Below, one piece after another: positions 51,798 through 60,564 of a DNA stretch of 64,000 nucleotides. The stretch spans positions 12,489 to 76,488 of the forward strand of contig DFAP01000094.1 in assembly GCA_002365855.1 (NCBI GenBank), read 5' to 3'. The translations under genes were made by a program, and so were the position numbers. Each line of letters starts with the position of its first letter. Position 1 is the first letter of the stretch. The notes under the pieces are model-generated. The model searched no databases. It was given only the letters and a program-made list of their open reading frames with translations, and was not told the DNA's origin. This DNA comes from Pelotomaculum sp. UBA3103 (lineage in GTDB: Bacteria; Bacillota; Desulfotomaculia; Desulfotomaculales; Pelotomaculaceae).

Positions 51798-53377
51798 AGT
51801 CCCAACTCCTTCAGATACCCTGCCATTTGGGCCTCGACTTCGGCAAGTTCCTTTTTGATGCTGGCGATATTGTTTTTAACCTCTTCAATATCCACCAGGG
51901 CTTCTTCTTCAAAGGTATCAACATAGCGGGGGATATTCAGGTTGTATTCGTTGGCTTTGATTTCGTCAACGCCGGCCACGTGGGCATATCTTTTGATATC
52001 CGCCCTGTTTTTATAGGCGTTAACAATATCCTCGATATGTTTTGTTTCGAGCCTGTTCTGGTTCTTGTCCTTTTTATAGCGGAGACTGCCGTTTTCATCC
52101 CTGCCGGAGGCGTCGATGAAAAGCACGTCGTCACGGTTGCGGTTTTTCTTGAAAACTAAAATGCAGGCCGGGATACCGGTGCCGTAGAACAGGTTGGCGG
52201 GCAGGCCAATGACCGCGTCTAGCAGGTTTTTCTCGATTACGGCCTGCCTGATCCGGCCTTCCGACGCGCCCCTGAACAAAACGCCGTGGGGAGCGACGGC
52301 GGCAATCCTGCCACCGCTCTTGAGGCTGGCGATCATGTGCAGCAAAAAGGCCCAGTCGCCCTTGCTGGCAGGGGGCACACCCCAGTCAAAGCGGTGGTAC
52401 CTGTCAAGTGACGCTTCCATCTTGAATTCTTTGCCTTTGCCGGTCGTCTCGCCGCCGGTGTTAAAGCCAGCGGCCCACTTATCCTGCGAAAAAGGCATGT
52501 TGGCCACGATCACGTCGAACTGCATGAGATTGCCGTCCGGGTCCAGGTGCAGGGGGTTGACCAAAGTATCGCCCCATTGGATCCTGGCGTCCATGATCTG
52601 ATGAAGAAACATGTTCATTTTGGCCATTGACCAGGAGGAGCCGTTCATTTCCTGCCCGTACAAGGCAAGTTTTTTGATCTCGTTGTTTTCCTTGGCCTGG
52701 GCTGTTTTTCCGGTTTTTATGAGCAGGGAACCGGAGCCGCAGGTGGGGTCGTACATGGTGTCGCTTATTTTCGGGTCGACGATGCGCGCCATCAGTTCCG
52801 ACACTTCGGAGGGAGTAAAGAAGGAACCGGCTTTTTTGCCGGCCTGGCTGGCAAACTCGCCGATCATATATTCAAATGCTTCGCCGATGGTGTCTGCGGC
52901 CACCTTGCCTTCCTCAGGCTTGATGGAAGAAGGGCGCAGGTCAAGGGACTCGAAATCTTCCAGCAACTCCCGCAAGCGGGTGTTTCTTTGCCTCTGGTTG
53001 CCCAGCGTGGCTTCACTGTTAAAGTCAATGTTTCTAAATATCCCCGTGAACAGGGAAGGGTTGTCGTCTTCTATCCCTCGCAAAGCCGTATTAATAAGTT
53101 CCCCCAGGTTATAGTCATATCTTTTGTCATAAAGCCAGAGGAAGCTGTGTTCTTCCCTGATGACAAAGGGGAGCCTGCTTTTCGCTCTTTCCAGCCGCAC
53201 CGGGTTATCATATTTTTTTCTTAATTCTTGGACGTTTTCCAAATAGGTGTCGCTCAGGTATTTAACGAAAAGCATGGGCAGGATGTAATCTTTATAATTG
53301 GCCGCGTCGATAGCCCCTCTGAATGTATTTGCGCCTCTCCAAAGCGCGGCCTCGATGTCTTTCCTGGTCGTCGCCAT
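51794..53377 (-). CDS. hsdM: Type I restriction enzyme, M subunit
   Basis: N6-adenine methyltransferase, 527 residues. The N-terminal HsdM helical domain (AALWRGANTFRGAIDAANYK) is followed by motif I YDPTCGSGSLL and motif IV IVANMPFS (NMPF in place of NPPF/Y, a variant seen in some M subunits). A C-terminal coiled-coil (EEVKNNIASIKKELAEVEAQ) binds HsdS. The start is ATG 53,377 after GGGGAGG, overlapping the stop of the upstream S-like gene by one base. A longer frame to 53,491 is not supported. Confidence 0.95.
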   Translation of the reverse strand: MATTRKDIEAALWRGANTFRGAIDAANYKDYILPMLFVKYLSDTYLENVQELRKKYDNPVRLERAKSRLPFVIREEHSFLWLYDKRYDYNLGELINTALRGIEDDNPSLFTGIFRNIDFNSEATLGNQRQRNTRLRELLEDFESLDLRPSSIKPEEGKVAADTIGEAFEYMIGEFASQAGKKAGSFFTPSEVSELMARIVDPKISDTMYDPTCGSGSLLIKTGKTAQAKENNEIKKLALYGQEMNGSSWSMAKMNMFLHQIMDARIQWGDTLVNPLHLDPDGNLMQFDVIVANMPFSQDKWAAGFNTGGETTGKGKEFKMEASLDRYHRFDWGVPPASKGDWAFLLHMIASLKSGGRIAAVAPHGVLFRGASEGRIRQAVIEKNLLDAVIGLPANLFYGTGIPACILVFKKNRNRDDVLFIDASGRDENGSLRYKKDKNQNRLETKHIEDIVNAYKNRADIKRYAHVAGVDEIKANEYNLNIPRYVDTFEEEALVDIEEVKNNIASIKKELAEVEAQMAGYLKELGL

Positions 53378-53988
53378 CAATGTTCCTCCCCGGTATTTGC
53401 CGTGACGCTTTTTATTACTGATGCCATAAGCTGTTGATCCTCTGCAATCAACTCGCCCAATAGCCGTTTTCGTTTCTTGTGCAGCAGCCATATCCGGCCA
53501 AGCGCCATTTGTTTTTTATATTCTACGGCGGGTATATCCAACGCTGCCAACGACTTCACGGATATAGACTTGACAGCCGCGCCCGAACCGACAATATTGC
53601 CGTTCAGCCAGGCAATGCCCTGGTTTTCCAGCAGGCAGGCTATATAGGCCGGGAAGTATGCTTTGAACACGCGAATAACAATAAGGTTGCTTGAAAAGGT
53701 TGTATCCGCTAAGTCCTCCCTCACCAGCGTCGCTACATCCGGATTCAGACGTTTAAGTATGATATCGTTTTTCCGGATGAAATAGCCGTCACTAACAGGA
53801 GTCTGCCTTTTTATTTCCGAAGCGCTGTGGATATCATTGTGAATTCCCAAATGGTTCGGTTGGATAAAATTATATGTTATAAGACCTGCATTGTACATAA
53901 TTTCGTGTTGCCTGGCATCGGGCAGCCCGTTTAATATATTAGCAATTTTTCCGAGTTTCACCTTTTTTAACGCCGCCACTTTTTTCAC
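53377..53988 (-). CDS. Single-TRD HsdS-like protein upstream of hsdM
   Basis: 203 residues resembling one half of an S subunit: KLGKIANILNGLPDARQHEI at the start of a recognition domain, SSNLIVIRVFKAYFPAYIAC LLEN in the middle, SGAAVKSISVKSLAALDIPA at its end, then a single conserved helix (KKQMALGRIWLLHKKRKRLL). It is the first gene of the operon and is joined to hsdM by TGATG. Half-S proteins can dimerise to form a working S subunit, so it may give the enzyme a second specificity or act as a regulator. The full hsdS downstream makes it unusual. Confidence 0.78.
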   Translation of the reverse strand: MKKVAALKKVKLGKIANILNGLPDARQHEIMYNAGLITYNFIQPNHLGIHNDIHSASEIKRQTPVSDGYFIRKNDIILKRLNPDVATLVREDLADTTFSSNLIVIRVFKAYFPAYIACLLENQGIAWLNGNIVGSGAAVKSISVKSLAALDIPAVEYKKQMALGRIWLLHKKRKRLLGELIAEDQQLMASVIKSVTANTGEEH

Positions 53989-54112
53989 TCCCTTTCAACC
54001 GGCGTCCGGGAGGATAACTGCATCCAGGTCGTCTGAATATATGGGTGCCAAAGCCACTTCCATGTGGAGAATGGCTTTGGCACTTAAAAAACTAATAGCC
54101 GCACATACCATC

Positions 54113-54430
54113 CTATTCTTTTGCTTGATAAGAACACGCCCAGTCCGGCCAGTTGTCGCCCTTGCCCCGGTTGTTGCGCCAATGCAGCGGCTGGAGGTTC
54201 TTCAGGTCATCTGTTCCACCGCCGGCTACCGGCTTCTCATGGTCTATTTCCCAACCGTAATCAGAGTTGACGTTGCCGTAATCGGCAAATTTAATCCACG
54301 CGCCGCACCGGTCTTTCCTGATCTCGTTTTGGTCGTGTTTGGGGACGATGGCTGCCTTGCTCCATACATATAAAATCGTCAACTGGTCAAATGACTTGTT
54401 CAGTAGCGTGCGATTTACTTGGTGTGCCAT
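54113..54430 (-). CDS. HNH endonuclease
   Basis: 105-residue standalone HNH protein. The motif reads GWEIDHEKPVAGGGTDDLKN LQPLHWRNNRGKGD, with the DH pair, Asn and final His/Asn of the ββα-metal fold. It starts at ATG 54,430 after AAGGAGGA. It lies upstream of the type I operon on the same strand, 125 bases away, and is possibly cotranscribed. It probably cleaves DNA as part of the defence island; the target is unknown. Confidence 0.85.
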   Translation of the reverse strand: MAHQVNRTLLNKSFDQLTILYVWSKAAIVPKHDQNEIRKDRCGAWIKFADYGNVNSDYGWEIDHEKPVAGGGTDDLKNLQPLHWRNNRGKGDNWPDWACSYQAKE

Positions 54431-55060
54431 AGCTCCTCCTTTCCGAGACAAAGCATCCACCAGCAAAACCACATATACCATTGATTTTAAGTGCTGTTTG
54501 CAGGTATTATGTGTTTACGCAAAACATGAGCTGATTTCAACGGCAGGTCCGGGAATGTCCAGTTCCCGGACTTGCTTTTTTGCCTCTATTTTGAAGAGTC
54601 TAACCCTCACTGGAAAAGGGTTATAACCAATAATTACATTATACCAAAATAATTTCCATGATCAATATCATTTTTTCTTTGTTGGTCTTTAACATGTCGT
54701 TGTAATGTTGTTTTTGTTAAGGTTTTTCTGGATATACGCCGCTTTCTGCCCGTTTAGCTGTTAACAAAATTGGGGCTGTGGCAGCATACCACAACCGATT
54801 CTTTGCAAACAGCATCCCCTTGAAAGCGATGTCGGAGGTTTTTTGGGCTTGCCCGCAAAACCAACAAGGGATTCTCCCCGTTAAACGTGAAAATCCCTTG
54901 ATCCTATCAATCGGAAGTTCGGCATACTGCCAAACTCCCGATTCACACCAAATCAAAGATTTGGGTTCTATTGCATATGGAAAGTTGGTCCTGCTTAGAT
55001 CCAAGTCAAACGAAAGTCATGAAAATTTTTTAAAAATGACTTTCGATTGCATCTTGATTC
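54431..55060. other. 630-base gap with dense hairpins and no supported gene
   Basis: Two overlapping antisense frames of about 95-100 codons exist but neither has a ribosome site. The DNA carries several inverted repeats: AAGGGATT / AATCCCTT (54,866-54,899), AGTTCGGCA / TGCCAAACT (54,916-54,935) and a perfect 10-bp hairpin CGAAAGTCAT / ATGACTTTCG (55,011-55,045). It may be a structured RNA, a decayed mobile element, or the terminator region of the Fic gene. Confidence 0.55.
55011..55045 (-). terminator. Hairpin downstream of the Fic gene
   Basis: CGAAAGTCAT and ATGACTTTCG flank an A/T-rich 15-base loop, 16 bases after the Fic stop codon. Confidence 0.5.
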
Positions 55061-55864
55061 CTATTTATTACATATTGGGGTAAAATCCGACAAGACTTTG
55101 CGGTCTTGTTTTATGCCGACAGCCAGCGCCAGCGCCTTATCCCATGTCTTTTCCGTTTCATACCTGAGAAACTTATAAAAGGAATTTAAATCCTCGGTTT
55201 CGTCGTATTTTTGCAAGCATTCATAATACATCCGTTTATCTTCATCATAGAGGATGAGGGGCGGGTGACTGTTCGTCATGAGATAGTAATTCAGGAGCGT
55301 CCTCCCGACACGTCCGTTGCCGTCCGCAAAAGGATGGATAAACTCAAATCTAGCGTGAAGGTAGGCAGCGGCTTTTAATACATCCTTGCCTTCATACGCA
55401 TTGACTTCGTCTATTATTTCCGTCAGGTCGCTTTCCACATCCTCCGCAGCGGAGCCAACCTCATGGATGCCGGTGGCGTAATCGTGCTTTTTGAACTCGC
55501 CCGGTCGTTCTTCGTTTTCAATATATCTTTGTTTATCGTATGTTCCGCCGGTAAGCACCCTGTGGATTTCCTTGACCAGTTCCACGCTCAGAGGTTCCTT
55601 TTTCACGATTTTTTCTTTCAAAAGCTCGTAGCACATTTTTTGGTTTTGCTGCTCAAATAAAGCGCGGGGATTACCAGTATAATTTGCGACACTGTCGTTT
55701 TCAAATATCTCTCTTGTATCGTGATAGGTAATATCCTCGTTTTCTATCTTTCCGGAATGGAACGCAAACAAAATACGGAAGCTGTCCAAACATTCATCCA
55801 GGTCGGCGGCCGACATAATATTGTACGACTGCCACAACTCGACCATCTGGCGATATTGATCCAT
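55061..55864 (-). CDS. Fic-domain AMPylase (class II, self-inhibited)
   Basis: 267 residues. The Fic core is HPFADGNGRVGR (complete HxFxDGNGRxxR). The inhibitory motif (S/T)xxxE(G/N) occurs N-terminally as SGKIEN (near residue 37), so activity is expected to be restrained until the helix moves. Fic proteins transfer AMP or other nucleotides to protein Tyr/Ser/Thr. No separate antitoxin gene is needed or seen. A good TATAAT promoter lies upstream. Confidence 0.92.
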   Translation of the reverse strand: MDQYRQMVELWQSYNIMSAADLDECLDSFRILFAFHSGKIENEDITYHDTREIFENDSVANYTGNPRALFEQQNQKMCYELLKEKIVKKEPLSVELVKEIHRVLTGGTYDKQRYIENEERPGEFKKHDYATGIHEVGSAAEDVESDLTEIIDEVNAYEGKDVLKAAAYLHARFEFIHPFADGNGRVGRTLLNYYLMTNSHPPLILYDEDKRMYYECLQKYDETEDLNSFYKFLRYETEKTWDKALALAVGIKQDRKVLSDFTPICNK

Positions 55865-55895
55865 GATGCATTCCCTCCTTTTTCCAATCTTTTTT

Positions 55896-55901
55896 ATTAT
55901 A
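55896..55901 (-). promoter_or_regulatory. -10 of the Fic gene promoter
   Basis: A perfect TATAAT (minus strand, 55,896-55,901) with TTGCTT 19 bases upstream, 32 bases before the start codon. Confidence 0.55.
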
Positions 55902-55940
55902 TCACAGTTTTCAGAGGGTTAAGCAATAGACTATCCGGAT

Positions 55941-56150
55941 ATGCTGACGGGTAAGCAGACACAACAAATCACCGGCCATTCAATAGATACAATCCTTTTG
56001 TGGTGTAAGTCCGACAAGGTAAAGCACATCAAACACCGTAATGCATATCTCCTTCAGAAAAAGAGCGTCATTAGCTATTTGTTCAATCGCGAACTACAGA
56101 AGGCAGGAGTTAAAAAAACAAATGTAAGTGACTTTTTTTTGAGTGAATAA
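55941..56150 (+). CDS. Small excisionase-like helix-turn-helix protein
   Basis: 69 residues: LTGKQTQQITGHSIDTILLW then the wing HIKHRNAYLLQKKSVISYLF, the pattern of MerR-like excisionase domains (HTH_17). The ribosome site is weak (CCGGAT), so the start is uncertain. It is divergent from the Fic gene and 130 bases upstream of rloA, whose promoter it might control. Alternatively it is a leftover of a mobile element; no integrase is nearby. Confidence 0.55.
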   Translation: MLTGKQTQQITGHSIDTILLWCKSDKVKHIKHRNAYLLQKKSVISYLFNRELQKAGVKKTNVSDFFLSE

Positions 56151-56207
56151 ATAAGGCTTGCTTACTAAAGTAATTTTGTAATATTATTGCAAAATGGAAT
56201 AATAAAA

Positions 56208-56237
56208 TTGACTTTTGGATAGGATAACTCATATAAT
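56208..56237 (+). promoter_or_regulatory. Promoter of the rloA-rloB operon
   Basis: TTGACT (56208-56213), 18-base spacer, perfect TATAAT (56232-56237). Confidence 0.75.
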
Positions 56238-56281
56238 AAGAGTATGATTTTGCGGTATTTTTGCAGAACGGAGGTGTTTAT

Positions 56282-57607
56282 ATGCTTCTTGAATTTAGAG
56301 CAAAAAATTATAAGTCCTTTAAGGAAGAGTTTGCATTCTCCATGATCCCGACTCCAAAGCAAAAAGGCCTTGACTACAGTGTTCTACATCAGAAGATTGG
56401 CTCAAAAGAATATAGAGCATTATCTTCCGCTGTAATTTATGGCCCGAATGCTTCGGGAAAAACCAACATTATCGGTGCAATGGATACGTTTAAAAATATA
56501 GTCCTGCGAGGGAATATCCGCAATAGCAATGAAAGGAATACGCCCAATGCCGCTGCTAATAATCTGGAATTGATTCCTAATAACGCTGATGTCAAGCATG
56601 CTCCGATTGCCTTTTCTATCAAATTTATCGAAGCTGACCTCATGGTTGACTATTCTTTTTCAGCAGACGTGGGCGCTTTTTTAGGTGAAGACTATTCGCG
56701 CAAAGTCGTTTTTGAATCGCTAAAAATTAACGAGGAAATGATTTTTTCGAGAAATGAGAAATTGGACTTCGGTTCTTTTCGAATTATTAAAAAATACCTT
56801 GTCAACGAATTTGAGCAGAATTCTATAAGTGCAATGCTGCTGGCAAAAAGCAATTTAAATGATGAAGAACTGTTTTTGATGAATGGCTTTAAAAACATGT
56901 TTAGTGCAAAGCTTGCGTTGTTAATCAGGAATTGGTTAGACAAAAGGTTCATGGTTATCTATAGAGCGGATTCGCTTCAACTGGCCAGAAAGTTTGCTGA
57001 CCCGGGGAAAAAGTCTGTATACATTGAAAAAACGCTCAACGATGCAGCCAATTATTTCGGGATTAACTCCAATGCACTTGCTTATATTGCCGCAGATGAC
57101 GATTCAGAGGCGAAGCTGTGGTCTTTATTTCAGAAAGACTCTGCAAAGGGTACCGCTGCTATCTCTGCCGAAATATTTGAATCTTACGGGACAATACGTT
57201 TTGTAAATTTGTTTCCTCTGGTAGTTAACGCTATTTTGCACGGGGGCACTTTGGTGGTGGATGAACTGGATGCATCAATTCATCCTATGGCTATCATGAG
57301 CATTGTTAATATCTTTCACAATGATGAGATCAATACAAACCGTGCGCAACTAATCTTTAACACGCACAACCCCATTTTTTTAAACTCAAATTTATTAAGA
57401 CGCGATGAAATAAGATTTGTGGAAAGGGATGATGAAACACACCATAGTATCCTATATTCTCTTTCGTCTTTCGGAACGACCGGGGATAAAGGTGTACGGA
57501 AGCATGATGATTACATGAAAAACTATTTTGTCAGCCGCTACGGCGCAATTAAAGATATTGATTTTACACCTATTTTCGAGAAGCTTATAAGCAGAAAAGA
57601 GGTGTAA
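56282..57607 (+). CDS. rloA: RloA/AbiLi-like AAA-family ATPase
   Basis: 441-residue ABC/SMC-type ATPase of the AAA_15 group: LLEFRAKNYKSFKEEFAFSM opening, Walker A YGPNASGKTN (residues 53-62), Walker B GGTLVVDELDASIHP and H-loop IFNTHNPIFLN. The start is ATG 56,282 after GGAGGTG. The RloB gene follows three bases downstream. In lactococcal AbiL and Campylobacter RloAB, the ATPase senses phage and the partner acts as effector, giving abortive infection. The assignment to a specific defence type is inference. Confidence 0.9.
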   Translation: MLLEFRAKNYKSFKEEFAFSMIPTPKQKGLDYSVLHQKIGSKEYRALSSAVIYGPNASGKTNIIGAMDTFKNIVLRGNIRNSNERNTPNAAANNLELIPNNADVKHAPIAFSIKFIEADLMVDYSFSADVGAFLGEDYSRKVVFESLKINEEMIFSRNEKLDFGSFRIIKKYLVNEFEQNSISAMLLAKSNLNDEELFLMNGFKNMFSAKLALLIRNWLDKRFMVIYRADSLQLARKFADPGKKSVYIEKTLNDAANYFGINSNALAYIAADDDSEAKLWSLFQKDSAKGTAAISAEIFESYGTIRFVNLFPLVVNAILHGGTLVVDELDASIHPMAIMSIVNIFHNDEINTNRAQLIFNTHNPIFLNSNLLRRDEIRFVERDDETHHSILYSLSSFGTTGDKGVRKHDDYMKNYFVSRYGAIKDIDFTPIFEKLISRKEV

Positions 57608-57610
57608 TTC

Positions 57611-58270
57611 ATGGCAATCAGAAAAGAAACCCATAAGTATTATTTCACAGTAGAAGGCGAAACAGAGCAATGGTATTTACAATGGCTGCAAAATCAAATT
57701 AATGCGGAACCGACTTCCCGTTATAAGGTATCTTTTGATTGCCCGAAGCAAATAGACCCTGTTAAACGTGCAAAATCGCTGGTCGTAACTAGGAAAACGG
57801 ACATTACACACGTGTTTGATTACGAAAGCAACGAGGATATCCATACAAGGAGATTTCGGCAGACACTTGATAGAATGAAGGAAGCGCAATCATTAGGGAA
57901 AGAAATTAAATACCATCTCGGGTACAGTAATTTTACATTTGAGCTGTGGATGATTTTGCACAAGATTGATTGCAACGGATGCTTTAACCATCGAAGACAA
58001 TATATTACTCCTTTAAACAGAGCCTATAATGAAAATTTTGAAAATCTTGACCAGTATAAACATGAAGACCACTTTAAAAGAGTTCTCAGAAAACTGGCAT
58101 TAGATGACGTTAAGAGTGCAATAGAACGTGCAAAAAGAATCATGCAGCGAAATGAAGAAAATGGGTACACACTACATCAATACAAAAGATTTCATTATTA
58201 TACAGAAAGCCCTTCTCTTTCTATTTGGAAATCAATTGAGAAAATATTGAGCGAATGCCAATTAATATGA
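57611..58270 (+). CDS. rloB: RloB/AbiLii-like effector
   Basis: 219 residues with the RloB opening YYFTVEGETEQWYLQWLQNQ, in which VEGETE is a Toprim-like acidic motif, then HVFDYESNED with acidic residues and the FTFELWMILH segment. This matches the AbiLii/RloB domain. It is probably a nuclease active with the ATPase encoded just upstream. It has four-gene neighbours on both sides that are also defence genes. Confidence 0.9.
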   Translation: MAIRKETHKYYFTVEGETEQWYLQWLQNQINAEPTSRYKVSFDCPKQIDPVKRAKSLVVTRKTDITHVFDYESNEDIHTRRFRQTLDRMKEAQSLGKEIKYHLGYSNFTFELWMILHKIDCNGCFNHRRQYITPLNRAYNENFENLDQYKHEDHFKRVLRKLALDDVKSAIERAKRIMQRNEENGYTLHQYKRFHYYTESPSLSIWKSIEKILSECQLI

Positions 58271-58392
58271 TCTTTTTCAAAGAACATCTCCGCGTTAAAA
58301 GAGCTTTAGAAAAGTAATAAAACACGAAATTTATATGTAGTAAGTGTAGCTGGAAAGTAATTTTAAATTAATAAAGTCAGGGTAACAACACA

Positions 58393-59352
58393 ATGACTCG
58401 TCTGATACAAACAGCAAGTACCGAACGAATTGGCCTAACTGTAGTTGAGAAAATATGTGCTCGTGCTCAGATGATTTTCCGAGAACAATCTGTCCAAGAT
58501 GTCGGGATAGACGGATTAATCGAGATCGTCGAAGATGGAATCGCTACTGGCATTTACGTTGGTGTACAGATAAAAACTGGCAAATCATTTATAAGTAAAG
58601 ATGGAGCGCTGTTTACTTTCAGAGCTAATCGGGCTCACTTTGGATACTGGGCTCGCTGCGCTTTTTTAGTCATTGGAGTTGTAATAGATCCTCGAAGCGA
58701 AAGTGCGGTATGGATAAATCTCAGCAATGAGTCTACCGATGACCGAATAATTAACGGCCCATACTCCATCAGAATCCGATTTAGCACTAGAACCGAATTT
58801 TCCGTCGCTACTCTTAAAGATATCGTTGCCAAGCTAGCCTCGCAATACGTTCGCCAAAGACGTACGCTAGAAGACATTCGGAATCTTTTAACTGCGGAGA
58901 CACATGATTCTGATCTTTCAGTACCTAACTTAGACGTTAGTCCCGAACGCAAAACAGCCTGGCGAAAGCTTATCGGAATTTTCATAAATCCTGATGCAGA
59001 TACCAAAGAGGTAGGAAACTCTGGCTACCGGCTATCATGGTATTACCCAAGCGTTACAGAGGAACAGAAGAATGAGTTGCACTCTGCCCTGAGAGAACTT
59101 AGCGACAAGGCGCTCCTAAACATTCTTCGCGCTGTAAGTGAACTGGTTTTTTCCGAGGCAACAGTACCCGCTGAACTTATCGGGGATCTACTTTCTTATA
59201 TTCCGGGAATTGGGCAGCGGATTGAATGTTTACTGGATGAGGATCGGATCGCTCCTCGTTGTGTTTGGGTCGCTATCCAGATGGTTGAGTATCTAGAACA
59301 AAATACGCGTTCTGATTTGTGGGATAAGTACAAAGATGCCAACAGTACTTAA
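58393..59352 (+). CDS. DUF4365-type PD-(D/E)XK nuclease-like protein
   Basis: 319 residues. The N-terminal 150 residues match DUF4365: SVQDVGIDGLIEIVEDG with D40, then VGVQIKTG with Q59-x-K61, a D...QxK active site like those of Mrr-type nucleases. The C-terminal half (from about 175) is helical with no recognised family. It has its own ribosome site only weakly (AGGGTAACAACACA). It lies between RloAB and the SIR2-like gene and may form a unit with either. Confidence 0.75.
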   Translation: MTRLIQTASTERIGLTVVEKICARAQMIFREQSVQDVGIDGLIEIVEDGIATGIYVGVQIKTGKSFISKDGALFTFRANRAHFGYWARCAFLVIGVVIDPRSESAVWINLSNESTDDRIINGPYSIRIRFSTRTEFSVATLKDIVAKLASQYVRQRRTLEDIRNLLTAETHDSDLSVPNLDVSPERKTAWRKLIGIFINPDADTKEVGNSGYRLSWYYPSVTEEQKNELHSALRELSDKALLNILRAVSELVFSEATVPAELIGDLLSYIPGIGQRIECLLDEDRIAPRCVWVAIQMVEYLEQNTRSDLWDKYKDANST

Positions 59353-59420
59353 TAAAGGTTCTTTTGATTTGAATATTTAATACTATTGCAGCCAAAAATC
59401 TTTATTCGTACGTCCGACCG

Positions 59421-59447
59421 CGCCCGTCAGATGCTGACGGGCATGTA
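59421..59447 (+). terminator. Hairpin after the DUF4365 gene
   Basis: CCCGTCAG-ATG-CTGACGGG with flanking complementarity CGTAC/GTACG, followed by TTTCTT. Confidence 0.55.
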
Positions 59448-59515
59448 CGTTTCTTACGCAGAAAAGTACACCTTATTTTGAATCGCTGCCATTGGCGGTG
59501 AGATGGAGGTTAATA

Positions 59516-60445
59516 ATGATAAGTGTTTTTTTAGGAGCAGGTTTTTCTAAGTGGGCAGCAGATTTACCTCTAGCCTGCGAACTATTTGATTTTAAGATTG
59601 AGACAATAAATGAAAGAGATGAACAGCGGCTTAATACAATTATTAAGTGGAAGGAACAATGGGATAGTAATAATCCAAATGGGTATTCGGAACAATTTAT
59701 TAGAGAATCTATTGATGCAAGCATTCGAAAGAAAAATTTAGTTACATGGTATATTACAAGAAGATTATCTGAACCTTTTATTGGAACTATAACACATGGC
59801 TATCAAACATTAATGATAGACGATAAACGAGCAAAATCAATTGAAGGAGTCCAACGCGCAAAATCATTTATTTATAGTATTAAGCCTTTATCAATCTCGG
59901 GTATTATGACATGTAATTATGATTTGTTAGTTGAGTATGCTCTTGGTACAAATGGATTTAATTATGGAATAGACAATCAAATATTGACCGGGAGAGGAAA
60001 GAATCCAATCTTCTCTTGGCAAGGCTTACCAGTTTGCCTTACGGGTGACATTAAACTTGCAAAGCTACACGGCAGTGTTTCATGGGATAAAGACCATTAT
60101 TATACAGATGGTAGATGTGGATTAAAAGGGAATGCATTAATTGTTCCCCCAGCCCCTGAAAAAAAGTCTCTTATTGAGTTGAAAGAGGTATGGAATTTAG
60201 CTAATTCCTTATTAAGATCTTCGAATAACTTAATTGTTTTTGGGTTTGCATTTAATGAGTATGATTTGGCATTGCTTAATTTTTTTAGATTATCAGGCGC
60301 AAATTTAGCGAAAGTCTTATTGATTGATATAAAACCTAATATTACTATAGCTAAATCATTATGGCCGAAAGCAAAAATTGAAGTATGTATGCCACAATTT
60401 AAAGATAATTCTATTTTTAAGGAGTGGATAAATAGATGTAATTAG
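59516..60445 (+). CDS. SIR2-like putative NADase
   Basis: 309 residues. The NAD-binding motif SVFLGAGFSK opens the protein (GAGFS, residues 7-11). TCNYD (near 130) and KLHGSVSW are the SIR2 motifs, and FGFAFNEYD closes the domain. Such SIR2 proteins in defence loci deplete NAD on phage infection. The start is ATG 59,516 with GGAGG nine bases upstream. It has no partner such as a TIR, Argonaute or HerA gene adjacent. The gene after it is frameshifted. Confidence 0.85.
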   Translation: MISVFLGAGFSKWAADLPLACELFDFKIETINERDEQRLNTIIKWKEQWDSNNPNGYSEQFIRESIDASIRKKNLVTWYITRRLSEPFIGTITHGYQTLMIDDKRAKSIEGVQRAKSFIYSIKPLSISGIMTCNYDLLVEYALGTNGFNYGIDNQILTGRGKNPIFSWQGLPVCLTGDIKLAKLHGSVSWDKDHYYTDGRCGLKGNALIVPPAPEKKSLIELKEVWNLANSLLRSSNNLIVFGFAFNEYDLALLNFFRLSGANLAKVLLIDIKPNITIAKSLWPKAKIEVCMPQFKDNSIFKEWINRCN

Positions 60446-60564
60446 TCGAATACAGCGAGCAAGCACTCACGCAAGGACGTAGTTAGCTGTTTCAGCGGGG
60501 GCTAGATATTAGGAAAGGCCTGAAGTCGGTATTAACGAATAATTGACGAAAGGGTTAGGAGAGG

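Noticed and set aside
54113-55060. HEARO/OMEGA-type RNA linked to the HNH gene
   Set aside because: The HNH protein is a 105-residue standalone domain with no RuvC or IsrB-like part, and the hairpins do not show the expected conserved core.
54717-55083. Two overlapping antisense frames of 95 and 101 codons as proteins
   Set aside because: Neither has a ribosome site or recognisable family, and both cross the same hairpins; kept only as a structured gap.
56282-58270. Calling RloA/RloB a Gabija or PARIS system
   Set aside because: RloB has a VEGETE Toprim-like opening but no UvrD-like helicase (Gabija GajB) or DUF4435 (PARIS AriB) features; AbiL-like is the better match.
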